Translations under genes and position numbers: made by a program
The notes under the pieces: generated by a model
The model's input: the letters and a program-made list of their open reading frames with translations, nothing else
What the model was told of the DNA's origin: nothing
The model's database searches: none
Source: Melastoma dodecandrum
Lineage: Eukaryota; Streptophyta; Magnoliopsida; Myrtales; Melastomataceae
DNA: 64,000 bases
Direction: 5' to 3'
NCBI GenBank assembly: GCA_029817715.1
Contig: JARUPY010000340.1
Span: 1 to 64,000 of the forward strand
Part shown: positions 34,744-48,639 of the stretch, piece after piece
Layout: each line of letters starts with the position of its first letter
Numbering within the stretch: position 1 is the first letter of the stretch

Positions 34744-36062
34744 ATGTACAAGGAGTCCGTTGCTCCTTACATTTTAGACCCGCGAAAACGAGATGCAAAT
34801 TTGAACTACCAGAGTGGGGAGTTGGCAAAAGAATTGAGGAAAGCTTTGGGTCTGGCAGAGGAAACTCCAGTTCACTTGGAAAATAGAACGTTCAATGAAC
34901 TAGTAATTACGAAAAGGGAGATTTATAGGCCAGACTATCCCCATAAAGCCACGCCGGAATTTATTCCAAGGGATAATGTCTTAAAGCCTATTATCACCCC
35001 TAGTGTCTTTCTGGACATAGATTGTAAGAAGCACGTATCCGAAAGGATAGATGAGTGGCTATCACTTATTCGGATGACTGTGTCTACTGGTATTTTAACC
35101 CATGGATCAGTTTACGAATTATTTGTGGCAGCCCTCATGGGAACAACGCAAAAATATTAAAAATCTTTTGTTGCTCATACTGACATAAAAAAAAAAGATA
35201 GATTAAGCGCTGATCATTGATGGTACGTTAGCAATTATTGCCGATGCATTAAAACGAGAGTTCTGTGGCTTTTCGTTGTCCACTGAGACTGTGGAAAAAG
35301 AGCAATCTTTAACTGCTCTAGTTAAGCTATAGATCTGCAATATGTGCTTGTTTGATAACTACGTTTGTAAATTTCAAAAGTACTATTACAATCCGAACGT
35401 GATATCTCAACAATTCATATTGGAAACCTTTTTTACAAAACTTCCCGAGCACAGGCCGGAAGTTGCGCAAAAGGCCTATGAATTACTTCTAAGTGAGAAA
35501 AAAAATTGTTCCTGGACTTGGAGGAAAAATTCAGGCGGTCAAGTACGCGATGAGAAAAACATATACTAAGCTCCAAGTTAAGGAAGCGGCTAAAAAGCTT
35601 CCATACCTAAATAAGAGTTGTTGTTCTCAGATTGAATAAGTACCTGAGAGGTATGTATGCGATACTCCAGGAGAATTAGGGAGAACAAGAAACTTTCCTA
35701 AGATAAGAAAATTTTTTGGATATAATAAGAGGCAAGTTTGGCCAAAGAAGGACCTCCAGAATAAGCAAATGAAGGGTCATGCTTATAAACCCAAAAGGTT
35801 TGTGAGAAGACGGGATAACTTTAAGGACAAAGGTAGGATTGATGCCTTTAAGCGTAAGCATGACAGAGAACCTAAATGTCCCAAAGGGAAACCGTTGAGA
35901 AGTTGTATTTGCTGCTGGTTTTGTGGGTCGAAAGATCACAGGGCGGATACTTGTCCTCAGAGGAATCAAAGGAGAGAAAGACTCCTGATGGTTTTTCTAG
36001 ATAAGAGGAGTTATGAGGAGTAAGTCCTAACTTATGAATCAGTAGATGAGCAGGACATTTTC
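34744..36062 (+). pseudogene. Decayed caulimovirid-like coat protein region
   Basis: This is an old integrated copy, not a working gene. Open segments at 34744-35160, 35342-35569 and 35769-36023 lie in different frames with stops between them. The third holds a retrovirus-type zinc finger at 35913-35954 (C-x2-C-x4-H-x4-C), preceded by a Lys/Arg-rich basic stretch and followed by PQRNQRRER. An acidic, Asp/Glu-rich stretch comes after it. That order (basic, CCHC, acidic) is typical of caulimovirid coat proteins, such as those of badna- and cavemoviruses. Retrotransposon gag also uses this finger, so the call rests on the combination with the movement-like region downstream. No polymerase part is seen next to it. 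Confidence 0.55.
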
Positions 36063-36359
36063 GACCTAGACTAGGAAGTAGAATCAATCTATGAGGTTGT
36101 GTCAAATTACGATACAGACTCTGAAGATGATTCTGATCTCTGGACTGCCCTTCTATTCATGATGAGAATAGAGCAGAATGGAGATAGTGATGAGTTAGTT
36201 CCTTTGGAAGCAACGAATCAGGTACTGAAGGGATTTCATCAGTACGAAAATCCATCACAGTCAATTCTGGAATGGAGGTTGCCTAACACTAATGTGAGAT
36301 AAGTCTATAATGCTTCGAGGTTTAACTATCGATCAATAATAAACATCTAACAATCTGAA

Positions 36360-37054
36360 GTGATGACTCAAGTTACGAATACGAAACTTGAGACTCTGGA
36401 TATCCCATTACTGAACGTACAACATATTAGGGAAACCATGCGATGTGCGAGAGGTGTGTATAATTACATAAACATAGGGTTGATCTAAGTAGGATTAGTT
36501 CCGCTATTTCACCTTCCAGCGGACAGTCATGTGGTAGCAACTGTAATAGATAAAAAAAAATGGTGAGAATTCAAAGATCAGCTGACATCGGGTATATCGA
36601 CCAACCTTGCACATGGTCCCGTGTGGTTCCAGGACCATCCGAATTTTATGATGACCTTGAATGATCCTTGTTACGGAATTCAATGAATATGGATAAAATG
36701 AATCCACATGCAAAGTTTTGGCGTATCTGGTTGATTTATCGGTTGATGAACATCACTAGTCTTGGTGTGAGGAACGTCTCAAGGCTTATTGAGTTGTTCG
36801 AGGAAGGTCATAATAACAACCGATAATTTCATAGGCGTGAGGTTATGACTGAACCTGGTAGTAGTTCTAGAACTATTAGTGCGGTAAATATCCGACAAAG
36901 AGGTAACGATATTAGTTTGATGTTGGGAGAACCGTCAAATAATGATTCTAGAGCTGATAGGCATTTGCATGTGAGAATGCCATCTCTGAGAGAGCTAAGA
37001 ACTCATACCTCTCTGAAGTTTCCTCTAGGCCAAGCGATGTGGGAGATGACATAA
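36360..37054 (+). pseudogene. Decayed caulimovirid-like movement protein region (30K type)
   Basis: A conceptual reading with several stops shows short 30K-superfamily-like motifs. At about 36455-36480 there is a Tyr-Ile-Asn-Ile-Gly-Leu-like strand. At about 36530-36560 a VVATVID motif carries the conserved Asp, and at about 36605-36665 GPVWF is followed by PNFMMTLND. The spacing resembles caulimovirid cell-to-cell movement proteins. An open segment at 36845-37054 continues without recognisable motif. Premature stops make it non-functional. It lies downstream of the coat-like part, an order known for cavemo- and solendoviruses. Confidence is limited by the degradation and by working without alignment. 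Confidence 0.45.
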
Positions 37055-37084
37055 ACGAATAGAATAGTTAGAGAACACATCCAC

Positions 37085-38340
37085 ATAGTGTGTTTCTCTT
37101 TAACAACTCCCATGTTATTGGAAACATGCAATTGTTTCGATATCGACCAACTGCACAGCAAAATATTTATAGCAACATGATTCGAGAAAGTACCATTAAC
37201 CTCCCTCTCACATTCCTATAGTCTCGTGTAAACCCCTCCCTCAACACATTAAATCCACATAAAACATATTGAACGTGTTAAATAGTCCTAAACTATGAGT
37301 GAGCTCAAGTTCAAGCTTAAAGTGCTTTCGGAACACTTTTTACTAAGGAGAGAAATGTAGGACCTAATCTTCTTGCAATACTCTTCAACCGTGCCATTTA
37401 GTATCTTCATGCTGCTTGGCATGATAAATTTGGAGCTTCTTGACCTCAAGAGAATATTTTTCTATCAAATCAAATATGACTTCTCTCGCTTTTATCGAGT
37501 TTAGGGGCTTATTCATCTTAATAAATTCGTGTGCTAACCGTGTTACACTGGCTTGTCAATTCTTCATAGACTTGGTGCATCTATTTTCCAAATTACAAGT
37601 CTTCACAACTACAGGTCACTCTCTATCTGCAATCACCTTGCATACATCCCGCTAATGACATCCATCCACACAAGCAACCTCTATCCTTTTACCATCACAT
37701 CTAACCCAATTAACATCAACACCATTAATATGACATAGTCCTGGACAACTTCCTTAAACTGTTGTAGGCTATCATAGCTCAAACCGATATAAAAAAACTA
37801 ATCCCTACGATCACACTCGGGATCATACATCTTGGATTTCATCCTCACTCTTACCCCTTATAACAGTCTTAGACCCAACATCTGAGTCAATTTCAGCTCG
37901 GACATTAACATCTCTCTCCACTCACTTGCATTCCCTCAGACGCTATATTCTCCACTAACTTATCGACATCCTCAACCTTATGTTGTTGCTCCTCCAGATC
38001 ACTCTCATTCCTCGGATCTCCCTCGATGAATATACCAATCGATTTAGCTTCTAACATAGAAAACATAAGACTTACTTAGCCATCGGTCAATATTTTTGTG
38101 AATTCCTTAGCAAGACTAATATCAGGTTTCACAAACCTCATATTGGTCAGCTCATAACGGACCTCCTAATCAAGTTCATAATCGTGAAGCAACCAATTTT
38201 ATCAACATCTACATCTTCGTACTTTTCTACTTTACCTTCACAATATCTAACTCTTCCTCCAACGTGAGAAATCAAATTACCCCTTAACTCATCCATCTAT
38301 ATTTTAACGAATCAACGGTACCTAGTCAGACAATCACTTA
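37085..38340 (-). pseudogene. MULE (MuDR-type) transposase relic
   Basis: Read on the minus strand from about 38340 down, conceptual translation in shifting frames gives the MuDR-family N-terminal order. First comes an acidic region (DLEEQQHKVEDVDKL, near 37960-38010). Next is a segment with YDPECDRR-type residues (near 37800-37830). Next is KRIEVACVDGC (near 37680-37710), a Cys-bearing part of the MuDR DNA-binding region, then VVKTCNLENRCTKSMKN and VTRLAHEF. It ends with a GGVYTR / NGTFSNHVAINILL part near 37100-37230, the start of the DDE catalytic region. Many stops and frameshifts interrupt it. The terminal inverted repeats and the rest of the transposase were not found, so the element is truncated. 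Confidence 0.75.
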
Positions 38341-38764
38341 ATAACTCAAATGCAAGCAATATACTTGCACGGAAAGATCAAAGACTTACCTCTACACTGG
38401 AGGATAGACGTTGTACAAATAGCCAAAGAGGGAGATAGTGCTGTCTTCGAGAAGGAAAAAAACGAATCAGATCTGAAAGGGATACTCTTTGGCTTGATTT
38501 GGGGGCGAGTGTGTCGGGTTGTTTGCCTGATTTGGGTCGGGGAAATTAGGGTTGAGTCCAAATTAGGGCTAGAGGTGTAGATTTGGGGATAGATTAAGTC
38601 AACACGGCAGAGTTTGAGGGGACTTTACGGCGTTAACCTATTTTACGTAGGATAGACATTTACTGCCGTTAAGGGACAGAAATAATGAAAGAATATCGTT
38701 ACAGTAAAGATAAATTTGATAATTTGACCAATAATTTATGTTTTTGTTTGTTACACATAAAAAG
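38341..38764. other. Short spacer after MULE relic
   Basis: The 424 bases downstream of the TAR stop codon include its 3' UTR. Overlapping ORFs on both strands at 38346-38580 show no domain. Confidence 0.4.
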
Positions 38765-41430
<2,666 letters not shown>

Positions 41431-41803
41431 TTTTAACAATGGGTCAGAAAGTAACGGGGAGAAGAAAGGAGGCCTCCTTCTCTATGTAGATGGAGGCGTG
41501 CGTTTTTCATGTAAGGGGGACTATGCCTCCTTATATGGCCCTGTAAAGTGCGGGAGCCAGAGCGTTGCGATTATGATGAAAATCGGGTTTGGTAAAAAGG
41601 GCAAAAGTAAAACATAAAACGACAAAAAAAAAGAGGAAAATCTCATCTTATATTGGGGTTGTCTCCTTCCACGGGGGCCTAACAAAATTAATAATATTTT
41701 ACCCAAAATTAAGACAAGGCTTTAGGCTTAAATGAGAGATTGTCTTTTTCCTTTTTTGTTTTTAACAATTCATCGGACGCTTCTGCCACCGCCCCTTTAA
41801 GTT
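41431..41803. promoter_or_regulatory. TAR gene upstream region
   Basis: These 373 bases separate the TAR start codon from the insertion site of retrotransposon B. They must hold the 5' leader and proximal promoter. TATAAGATG-like sequence on the minus strand near 41642-41652 is a possible TATA box. The insertion of B at 41804-41808 therefore cut the promoter short or separated it from distal elements. Confidence 0.45.
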
Positions 41804-41808
41804 GACTT

Positions 41809-42626
41809 TGTTGACGTGAAAAAATCTCACGGTCCAATGTACAAATTATCGTATTGAGAAATAGCAGGTTCAATCTCTAGTCACGGACAAAGCACGTGAG
41901 TCATCTGATTCTATACTCGTAAGATATCCGAAATATGGATGGGCTGCTTGATCCGGCGGGTCTTCAGGAGCTGGGAAGATCACCAGGGCTGTTGTAGAAG
42001 CTTGATCTGGAGAATCTTCTGAAGATGGGCGAAGAGAACCAGGGCTGTTGATGACGATTGATCTGGAGTCTTCGAAGAACACCAGGCTGCTGAAGCTTGA
42101 TCTTGAAAGCTTGAACTTGATCTTTAGGCTTGAACTTGATCTTTAGGCTTGATCTTCGTCGATCAGGTGAGGAGAAGATGCTCGAGAACTTTGCTATCGA
42201 AGGAGCTCCTCCCTCTTGAAGTTGTGTCCCAAAGAGGGGGAGGGACTCCCTTTATATAGGAGTTGAGATGTCTTTAAGTGCCATCTCCTTCCGACGTGGG
42301 ACAAAGATGCATAGGTTTTAGTGGTCATATTAGACCAAACTTTGGATTGGGCCGAAATTTAAATGGGTCGGACGATGGATGGGCCGACATATGAATTGAC
42401 TCATGGGCTAGACTAAAGCTTATTCAACCCAATATATGAATGGGTTGGGCTTATTTAACCCAAAATGATCTAATACCCTTGGACTTTATATAATTTCAAG
42501 TCCAAGTAGTAATTAATTTCACACTAAATGAGTGTAAAATATTTTATGTCATATCGGTCGATATAATATATGATTTCTTGAACCGAATAACATTATTTCG
42601 ACATTAATAAAATTTTAATGTCCACA
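41809..42626 (-). repeat. 3' LTR of element B
   Basis: On the minus strand this repeat starts TGTGGACATT and ends CGTCAACA, 818 bases. It matches 54936-55882 throughout, except that it lacks a block of about 130 bases present in the other LTR (about 55070-55200). A minisatellite of GCTTGAACTTGATCTTTAG-like units lies at about 42106-42160. Confidence 0.93.
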
Positions 42627-42640
42627 AATGTCCCCACTTT
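42627..42640 (-). promoter_or_regulatory. Polypurine tract of element B
   Basis: On the minus strand AAAGTGGGGACATT directly precedes the 3' LTR start. This is the expected place for plus-strand priming. Confidence 0.75.
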
Positions 42641-44474
42641 AATTCGTATCTCGTATGCGTATATATTGCGAAGAGATTAGAATTAAAGTATTAGATATGC
42701 CCCGGGGTTATAGAATATGTCGACCCCAACCTATTTCTTCCATCATCCATCGAGAATTTTCTTTAAATGTGGTCAATATCTAAAACCTCCCTTTTACTTT
42801 TGTCCAGTGCTCGAATCATGATTTAATCAATTCCAAGAGATTAATTCAGCCGTATTTGAGTAGGAAAAATATTTTCTGAAATCAGATATTTCCGGAGATC
42901 TCAAGACGAGGTCGTGATATTCGGTGCTGAGATAATAAGCCAAACAATATAACGTGACTTTCTTTAGCTGGATCACTTGGTAAGTATATGTTTCTTCCCA
43001 GCTTTTGCATCGTAGGATCTCAACCAAATTTAATTAAATTTGATGCAATCTCCTATCAGATACATGTGTTCACCTTTCCCGCAATATCATCTAATATTTT
43101 GAGGGATTTTTTTTTTTTTTTGCTGATTTCACGAAATCTCGAGGAAGATCTTTTGTAAAGCAAAATATTGCATTACGAACCCTACAAATAGAGTCTTCAC
43201 GCTCTTCGTTTTAGCATTCATTCTTTCATACTTTCGCTTTCTATCATCGTACGGTTGAATGAGGGATTTCAAGCTCACGTGTGGAGGGTTGCATTACTTT
43301 TCTTTGCTCAGCTTCATGTTATTACCATTGCGTGTCCTTGTTTTATCCACGTGTCTCAATGGTTGTTTCGTTTCTCTCCCTGCAACTTTTTAATTAATTT
43401 GCCGAATGATCTTCGTGAGCTTCTCTTACTCCTTCATCAATAATTAAGTTGCTGTATGATCGCTTCTTTCAGGAACTAAAAGAAACTAAGGATTGTCGTG
43501 GAGTTTACGAACGAACAGAGTGGGGTGAAGCCATATAAGTTTCGTTGAACTGTTCGATCGAATGCTTCGACCGCTCCATTGTTGTCCATGGGGTCAGATG
43601 CTTCTCTCTTGCTTTAATCGATCCTTGTCTTCCTCTCACCATTTTTTTTGAATTAGTTGCAGAATACGATCGTATACTTCCTTCGTGAGAATTGTCCCCG
43701 TTATCCCGCTTTTTGTTTCCGCTATATCCGAGTGCACTTTTTTTTCTTCAATATAGAGCTCGTGCAATCGAGGATTAAGGTAACTTAATTGCTCTGTTTG
43801 TCGAGGGAATCGGCGACCTGAGAGTTTTCTTCCTTCGACAACTCTTTTTTTTTTGTCTTCTGATGCGCTTCTATTTTCACTTGCAGGAGGGACCATCATC
43901 TCACCCGAATTAAATCTCTACCCTTATATACCTTGGTAGGGGTCACCTCCATCGTGTAGCAAATTTTTTTTTTGTTGATAATTGCCCCGCTTGCGTTTCA
44001 TTTGCGAGATTCACGAATTCCCCGTCGGTTAGAATCTCGATTTTTTTTTTGGTTGGTGTCTTCCCTCGGAGCCCATCCCTGTTGAATTGCAAGCGTCCTG
44101 GAACGTGATGAGTCTTTGTCTCTTCTCTTTTTTTTTTTTCTAAAAAAATTGACCGAATGATTTTTCTTGTACAGGTTTGCAACAATTTCATCAAACACAT
44201 CTGCCCTTGTGGTTGCGGGTAAGGTGAGAAGCTTCGTATTTCATATATTCTTGGAATAATCTCGTCGACCTTCTTGTCAATCTCGACACGAAGGACAATT
44301 TTCATCGACACTCTTTAATAAGAGCAAATCGGGTAAGATGACTTGTCGCCACCCTCTCATGATCTTAATTTTTTAGTCCTTGGAATCAAAAAGAGCAAAT
44401 CGTCAGGACTGTCCCCGCTAGGTTGTACGCTTCTTATAGGCATATGCTCATCGTCTCTCTTATCGCAGGGAATT
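42641..44474 (+). other. Leader and possible promoter of the antisense gene in element B
   Basis: No long ORF lies on the plus strand here. The sequence CTACAAATAGAGTCTTCACGCTCTTCG at about 43182-43208, read on the plus strand, looks like a plant core promoter with a TATA-like box, followed by a CT-rich leader. T-runs are at 43108-43121 and 43851-43856. The short ORFs at 43255-43443 (+) and 43636-43899 (-) show no domain. CGCAG immediately before the ATG at 44475 could be a splice acceptor of a leader intron. All promoter statements are inference. Confidence 0.4.
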
Positions 44475-47308
44475 ATGGTCTTCTTTACAGAAATAGTCTC
44501 AGCCGGGCAAAAGTATTTATGTCTCGGTGAAGACGAGAAGTCGGAGGATGAAGATTTGTTGAAGCTGTTATGTCTTTCGCCCAAAATCGGCCATTATGCT
44601 CCCCGAACCCAGGTTGATTTCAAACAAGATAACCTTCAACACTGGTCGAAGGAGATCCCAGATGACTCTTATCGTCCCAAGGCTTGGTCTCTGGTGTCAC
44701 CATCCACAACATCTTATGCCGAGCCAAAACCTTCGATTACATTAGGAAGGAGGATCGTATCAGGCAAATCTCGTTGGGAAGGGTATTTTCGGATGCGCGG
44801 CGAATTTGCTTATATCCCAAAGTATTGGGAGTGGTTGGATGATGTGACATCTCGCAACAAGGGGATTTTCGAACAAGCTTATATATTGGATGCTGTTTAC
44901 TGTTCGCGCTACACTTATGATCGTAGTAAGGATATTCTACGTGCCTTTTGTGAAGCATGGTGTCCAGACTTCAACACGCTCGAGATGTCCGCGGGAGCTA
45001 TGTCAATCTCACTATGGGACCTATATAATCTCGGAGGTCTTCCTGTTAATGGCGACATGTATGAAGAGACGGTACCTTGCTTAAGGGAACTCACCGGTTC
45101 ATCCACTGATGGAAGGTTTCTCCCGAAGAGTTGCCAACATTTATTCGCGGCCTTTCAACATCTTCGAGGAAATAAAAAGACAGTTCAACTTTGCAGCTGG
45201 ATCGACTTTTGGTTCCAAGGTGAAGTAACGTATGTCAAACCACCGAAGCGTGTGCCGAAGAAGCTTACTCGTCCCAAGGCCACTCATAATCCGTATCTTC
45301 CTATTCCGGTAGCGCATCCATGGGGCACCAAAGAAGAAGCTCCTTTCGAGAAGCTAGGTATTGGGAGTCATCGCTTGCTGGTTGTGCGTTTTCGTCTTTC
45401 CGCACAATGATGGCCATGTGCGTCCCGAGACCTTTAAGTAGCGAGTTTAATGGCGACAGGGAAGACTTTCGGCCTCGCAATACCAGTGTTAGCTTTTTTA
45501 TATCGCGGCCTGAATGAAATATCCAAGGCTACTATTGTTGGCAATCCCAAGTCATGTTTTCCTGCCCACTACAGTTACGGATGGCTAGCATACTACTTCA
45601 AGACTCATTATCAAGTCCCGGTTAAGGTAGAAGGCCCCTTGATGACCAGGTATTCCGGAGAAGGTGGAGCTATTTATTACGATGCGCGTGCGGCAAGGAG
45701 ACATATTCATAATGGGGACAACATAATTTGGCATGCCAACCTTTTCAGCAAGCATGGCGATTTTCATTTGAGGGACGATCATAATATGAAGATACCGGCT
45801 TTGAACTTTTTCATGAGCGTCCGTCCTTGTCGTTTGACTATCAGGATTAATGAATCTTTTATCGTAGAGCCTTATACTCCATCGCACTTCAGCCGTCAAT
45901 TTGGCTTATGTCAAGATATTCCTCTTGTACTGAAAGATGACATGCGCCTGGCATCTTTAGAAGAGGGCTTCGAGTTATGGCGTTATTCGGCACGACATGA
46001 TACAGGCTCTCACTTGTACGTGCCTGCCATCCCGACCAAGTTGTGCAACTATGTAACAATGGAGTACAATAAATGGTGGGCATCCCGATATGGCGATTAT
46101 CTAAGGCATGGTATTGAAACCTTGATTGAGCAATCTCGTCCTCCCCCGTGTAAGAGGGACAATATTTGTGAGAAGCATGAGCCAAAGAAGCCGATTAAAA
46201 TAACTATGAAGAAGAGAACTTCCTCACAAGGTACGACTGAAACAACTTCATTCATATCCTTTAGCGAGAAGTGTAACACATTTTTTTTTTAGTTGAGGAC
46301 TCTGAAGGATCGAGCACCGAAGAGCAACATTTCAAAAGAAAACGACGGCCAGAGCCTGCATTGGAGAGTGACGTTGAAGATGTGCCTCCTACACCTTGTA
46401 TCCCACCAAACTCGGACGAGTCGGTAAGTTTTTCATCCTTACTTATCATGTTTGTTTTGATTCATTAATATGTATGATCATTGGTTGGTGGACAGTCATC
46501 CTCAATGGAAGAAAACGATGATCATCCCACCTCGACTTCAATTGCCATAGACAAGTTAGAACCCATTCAGAGGAAGCAACCATCTCGAAAGAAAGGATCA
46601 CCGATGCCAGCTCGGGTTCCAGAAAGGATAGTTCAACTCGAAAGGAATAAAGAAGTCGATGATGCTCCCGTCGATCTTGACTTGAGTGCGTCAGCTCTGG
46701 CCTCTCGAGCTTATAGAAGATTTGCGGCAAGTATATGGGAAGACATCAAGGAGAAGATTTTCAAGACTCCCTTTAGCCAGGGTGCCAAAATTATTGAGGA
46801 GCTGAAGAATATTCTTGATCTCATCGACGAAAGTGAGCATTTGGAATGGGCTCCTATTCGTGCCTTGGTGGAAGAATACATGCAAGGATCGATGAAATAT
46901 TCAAATCTTTTGACCACTGTTGAAGGGACGATGACAGCTGCACGTCGTGATAAAGAAGTTGCCTTGGTTAGAGGTAGTCTCGTTGAGGCTCAGGCCAACA
47001 AGAAGACTATCATGACGAAGGAAACAACTTTACAAGAACAGCTAGCCGCCGTTGAAGACAAGACTGAAGAACTTCGACGACAATTGTCTGACTGTACGGA
47101 GGCTAAAGCGGCCTTAGAGGACTCTCTGAAGCAGACTGCTGCTATCGCTAAGGAGGCAGATGATGATATCGCAAATTTGAAGGGGGCCATGTCCGCTTTG
47201 AAGAATGCCAGGATAGTCCGTGATGAAGACCGCTTGTCCTTGAATGAACTTTGTGAGCAACTGAAGAGGACTCGTGAAGAGATCGTCCAGTTTACTTGGG
47301 AAGCTTGA
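44475..47308 (+). pseudogene. Plant mobile domain (PMD, MAIN-like) gene, antisense in element B, frameshifted
   Basis: Start ATG 44475 (MVFFTEIVSAGQKYL). Residues 1-300 and the part from 45450 carry the PMD pattern: SPKIGHYAPRTQVDF, WEGYFRMRG, YWEWLDDV, DAVYCSRYTYD, FCEAWCPDFNT, ISLWDLYNLGGLPVNG. In the second part ALPVLAFLYRGLN-type residues, AHYSYGWLAYYFKTHY and EGGAIYYDARAARRHI follow. Two frame changes between about 45365 and 45450 break it. Introns then fit well at 46231-46292 and 46424-46495, joining exons 45450-46230, 46293-46423 and 46496-47308 in phase. The end is a coiled coil (about 46900-47300, LEDSLKQTAAIAKEADDDIANLK). PMD proteins have been found in silencing and in mobile elements; biochemical role not known. 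Confidence 0.8.
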
Positions 47309-47428
47309 TTTCACCTTTCTAACTTGTTTAGGCTCTAGAATAAGATTTTGATCTCTTTTTTTTTGTAAGACTATCATTATTTCAGATGAATAATAAAAGT
47401 CCTTTCTTCTTAAAGTCATTCATCTCTT

Positions 47429-47560
47429 ATACTCGTACGAACCATGACTTTAATAACTTTTTTTAAGCAGTTCACAATTTATACTCGTGCGAGCCAGGAG
47501 TATTACATTTTATTTAGCTGTTCACAATTTATACTCGTGCGGGCCATGAGTATTACATGA
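47429..47560 (+). repeat. Tandem repeat between convergent ends of PMD gene and integrase
   Basis: Three units of about 55-60 bases are built on TTATACTCGTRCGRRCCATGA(G/C)TATTA with GTTCACAATT in front of units two and three. They begin near 47429, 47486 and 47531. The repeats lie in the gap between the plus-strand PMD stop and the minus-strand integrase stop. They are followed by a T-rich tract (47571-47655), the likely poly(A) and terminator area for one of the two directions. Confidence 0.75.
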
Positions 47561-47691
47561 AGATCCCCTTTTTTAGTTTTCTTTTTTTACTTTTTTTTTG
47601 TTTTTTTTGCTCTTTTTTTCTTCTTCTTTTTAATTTTTTTATTTATTTTTTTTCGTGTTGTTTAGGCTCATGCAACATGGAGCATTGTTCT

Positions 47692-48639
47692 TCAGGCGTA
47701 GTATCGCTTCAGGAACTTCCCATTGATTGGTCCGACACGCACTCCATCTTGATCAATTATCTTATAAGTGCCCCCGGTGTAAGCTTCTTGGATGACATAT
47801 GGGCCATCCCACTTTGATGTGAATTTGCTTCCGGTCTTATGCGTGACGATTATGGGTCTTCGCACCGCCAAAACAAGGTCACCTACTTGAAAGGAGCGAT
47901 GTCGTACTTTCTTGTTAAAAGACTTCGACATCCTTGCCTGATAGCATTCAATCCGTTGTTGGGCTTCAAGACGCTTCTAATCCAAAGCTTCTAGTTCCTG
48001 TAAGCGTAATCGTGCATTATCCTCTTGACAAAGCCCCTCTTGTATAGCTATTCGCAGCGACGGTATTTGTCGTTCAAGTGGAAGGACCGCTTCAACACCA
48101 TAGACCAACGAGTATGGCGTCATTTGAGTCGCAGTTCTATACGTCGTGCGATACGCCCATAGAGCTTCCCCAACTCGTTCATGCCAATCTCTTCTAGCTT
48201 TATCGACCACCTTCTTTAGAAGATTGCATAACGTTTTATTGAACGCCTCCGCCAACCCGTTTGCGGCCTCATAATACATGGAAGAGTTATATTGTTTGAA
48301 ACCAAATTACTCGCAAAATTTATCCATGGCCTTATTAGAGAAATTCCGGCCATTATCTGTGATGATATGGCGAGGCACACCATAACGAAAAATAATATTA
48401 TTCTTGATGAAGGTGATCACTATTTCCTTCTTCACTTCCCGAAAAGGTGCAGCTTTTGCCCATTTTGAGAAAAAGTCAGTTGCCGCCAGAATATATGAGT
48501 GACGCCCTGATGATTTGGGTATGATGGGCACTACGACATCTAGCCCCCAGGCTTCAAACGGCCAAGTTGCTATAGTTGGATGAAATGACTCGGGTGATTG
48601 ATGGATGAAGTTAGCGTGAAATTGAACACTTCTTTGCAT
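47692..48639 (-). pseudogene. int: Integrase of element B, with in-frame stops
   Basis: Read from 48639 down, the frame is constant but interrupted by stops at 48307-48309 and 47977-47979. The catalytic core shows an Asp in EAWGLDVV (near 48545), an Asp in TDNGRNFSN (near 48355) and a Glu in ANGLAEAFNK (near 48255), the D-D-E triad. The C-terminal part has FQVGDLVLAVRRPI and KWDGPYVI. The first His/Cys zinc module is at the end of the upstream RNase H frame (HQSGPKLHFQLKRMGYYW, CMEYAKKC), reached through a frameshift near 48611-48639. The enzyme would not be made from this copy. Confidence 0.9.

Noticed and set aside
43255..44311. Small ORFs on both strands in front of the PMD gene
   Set aside because: No domain; T-rich leader or 3' region of element B.
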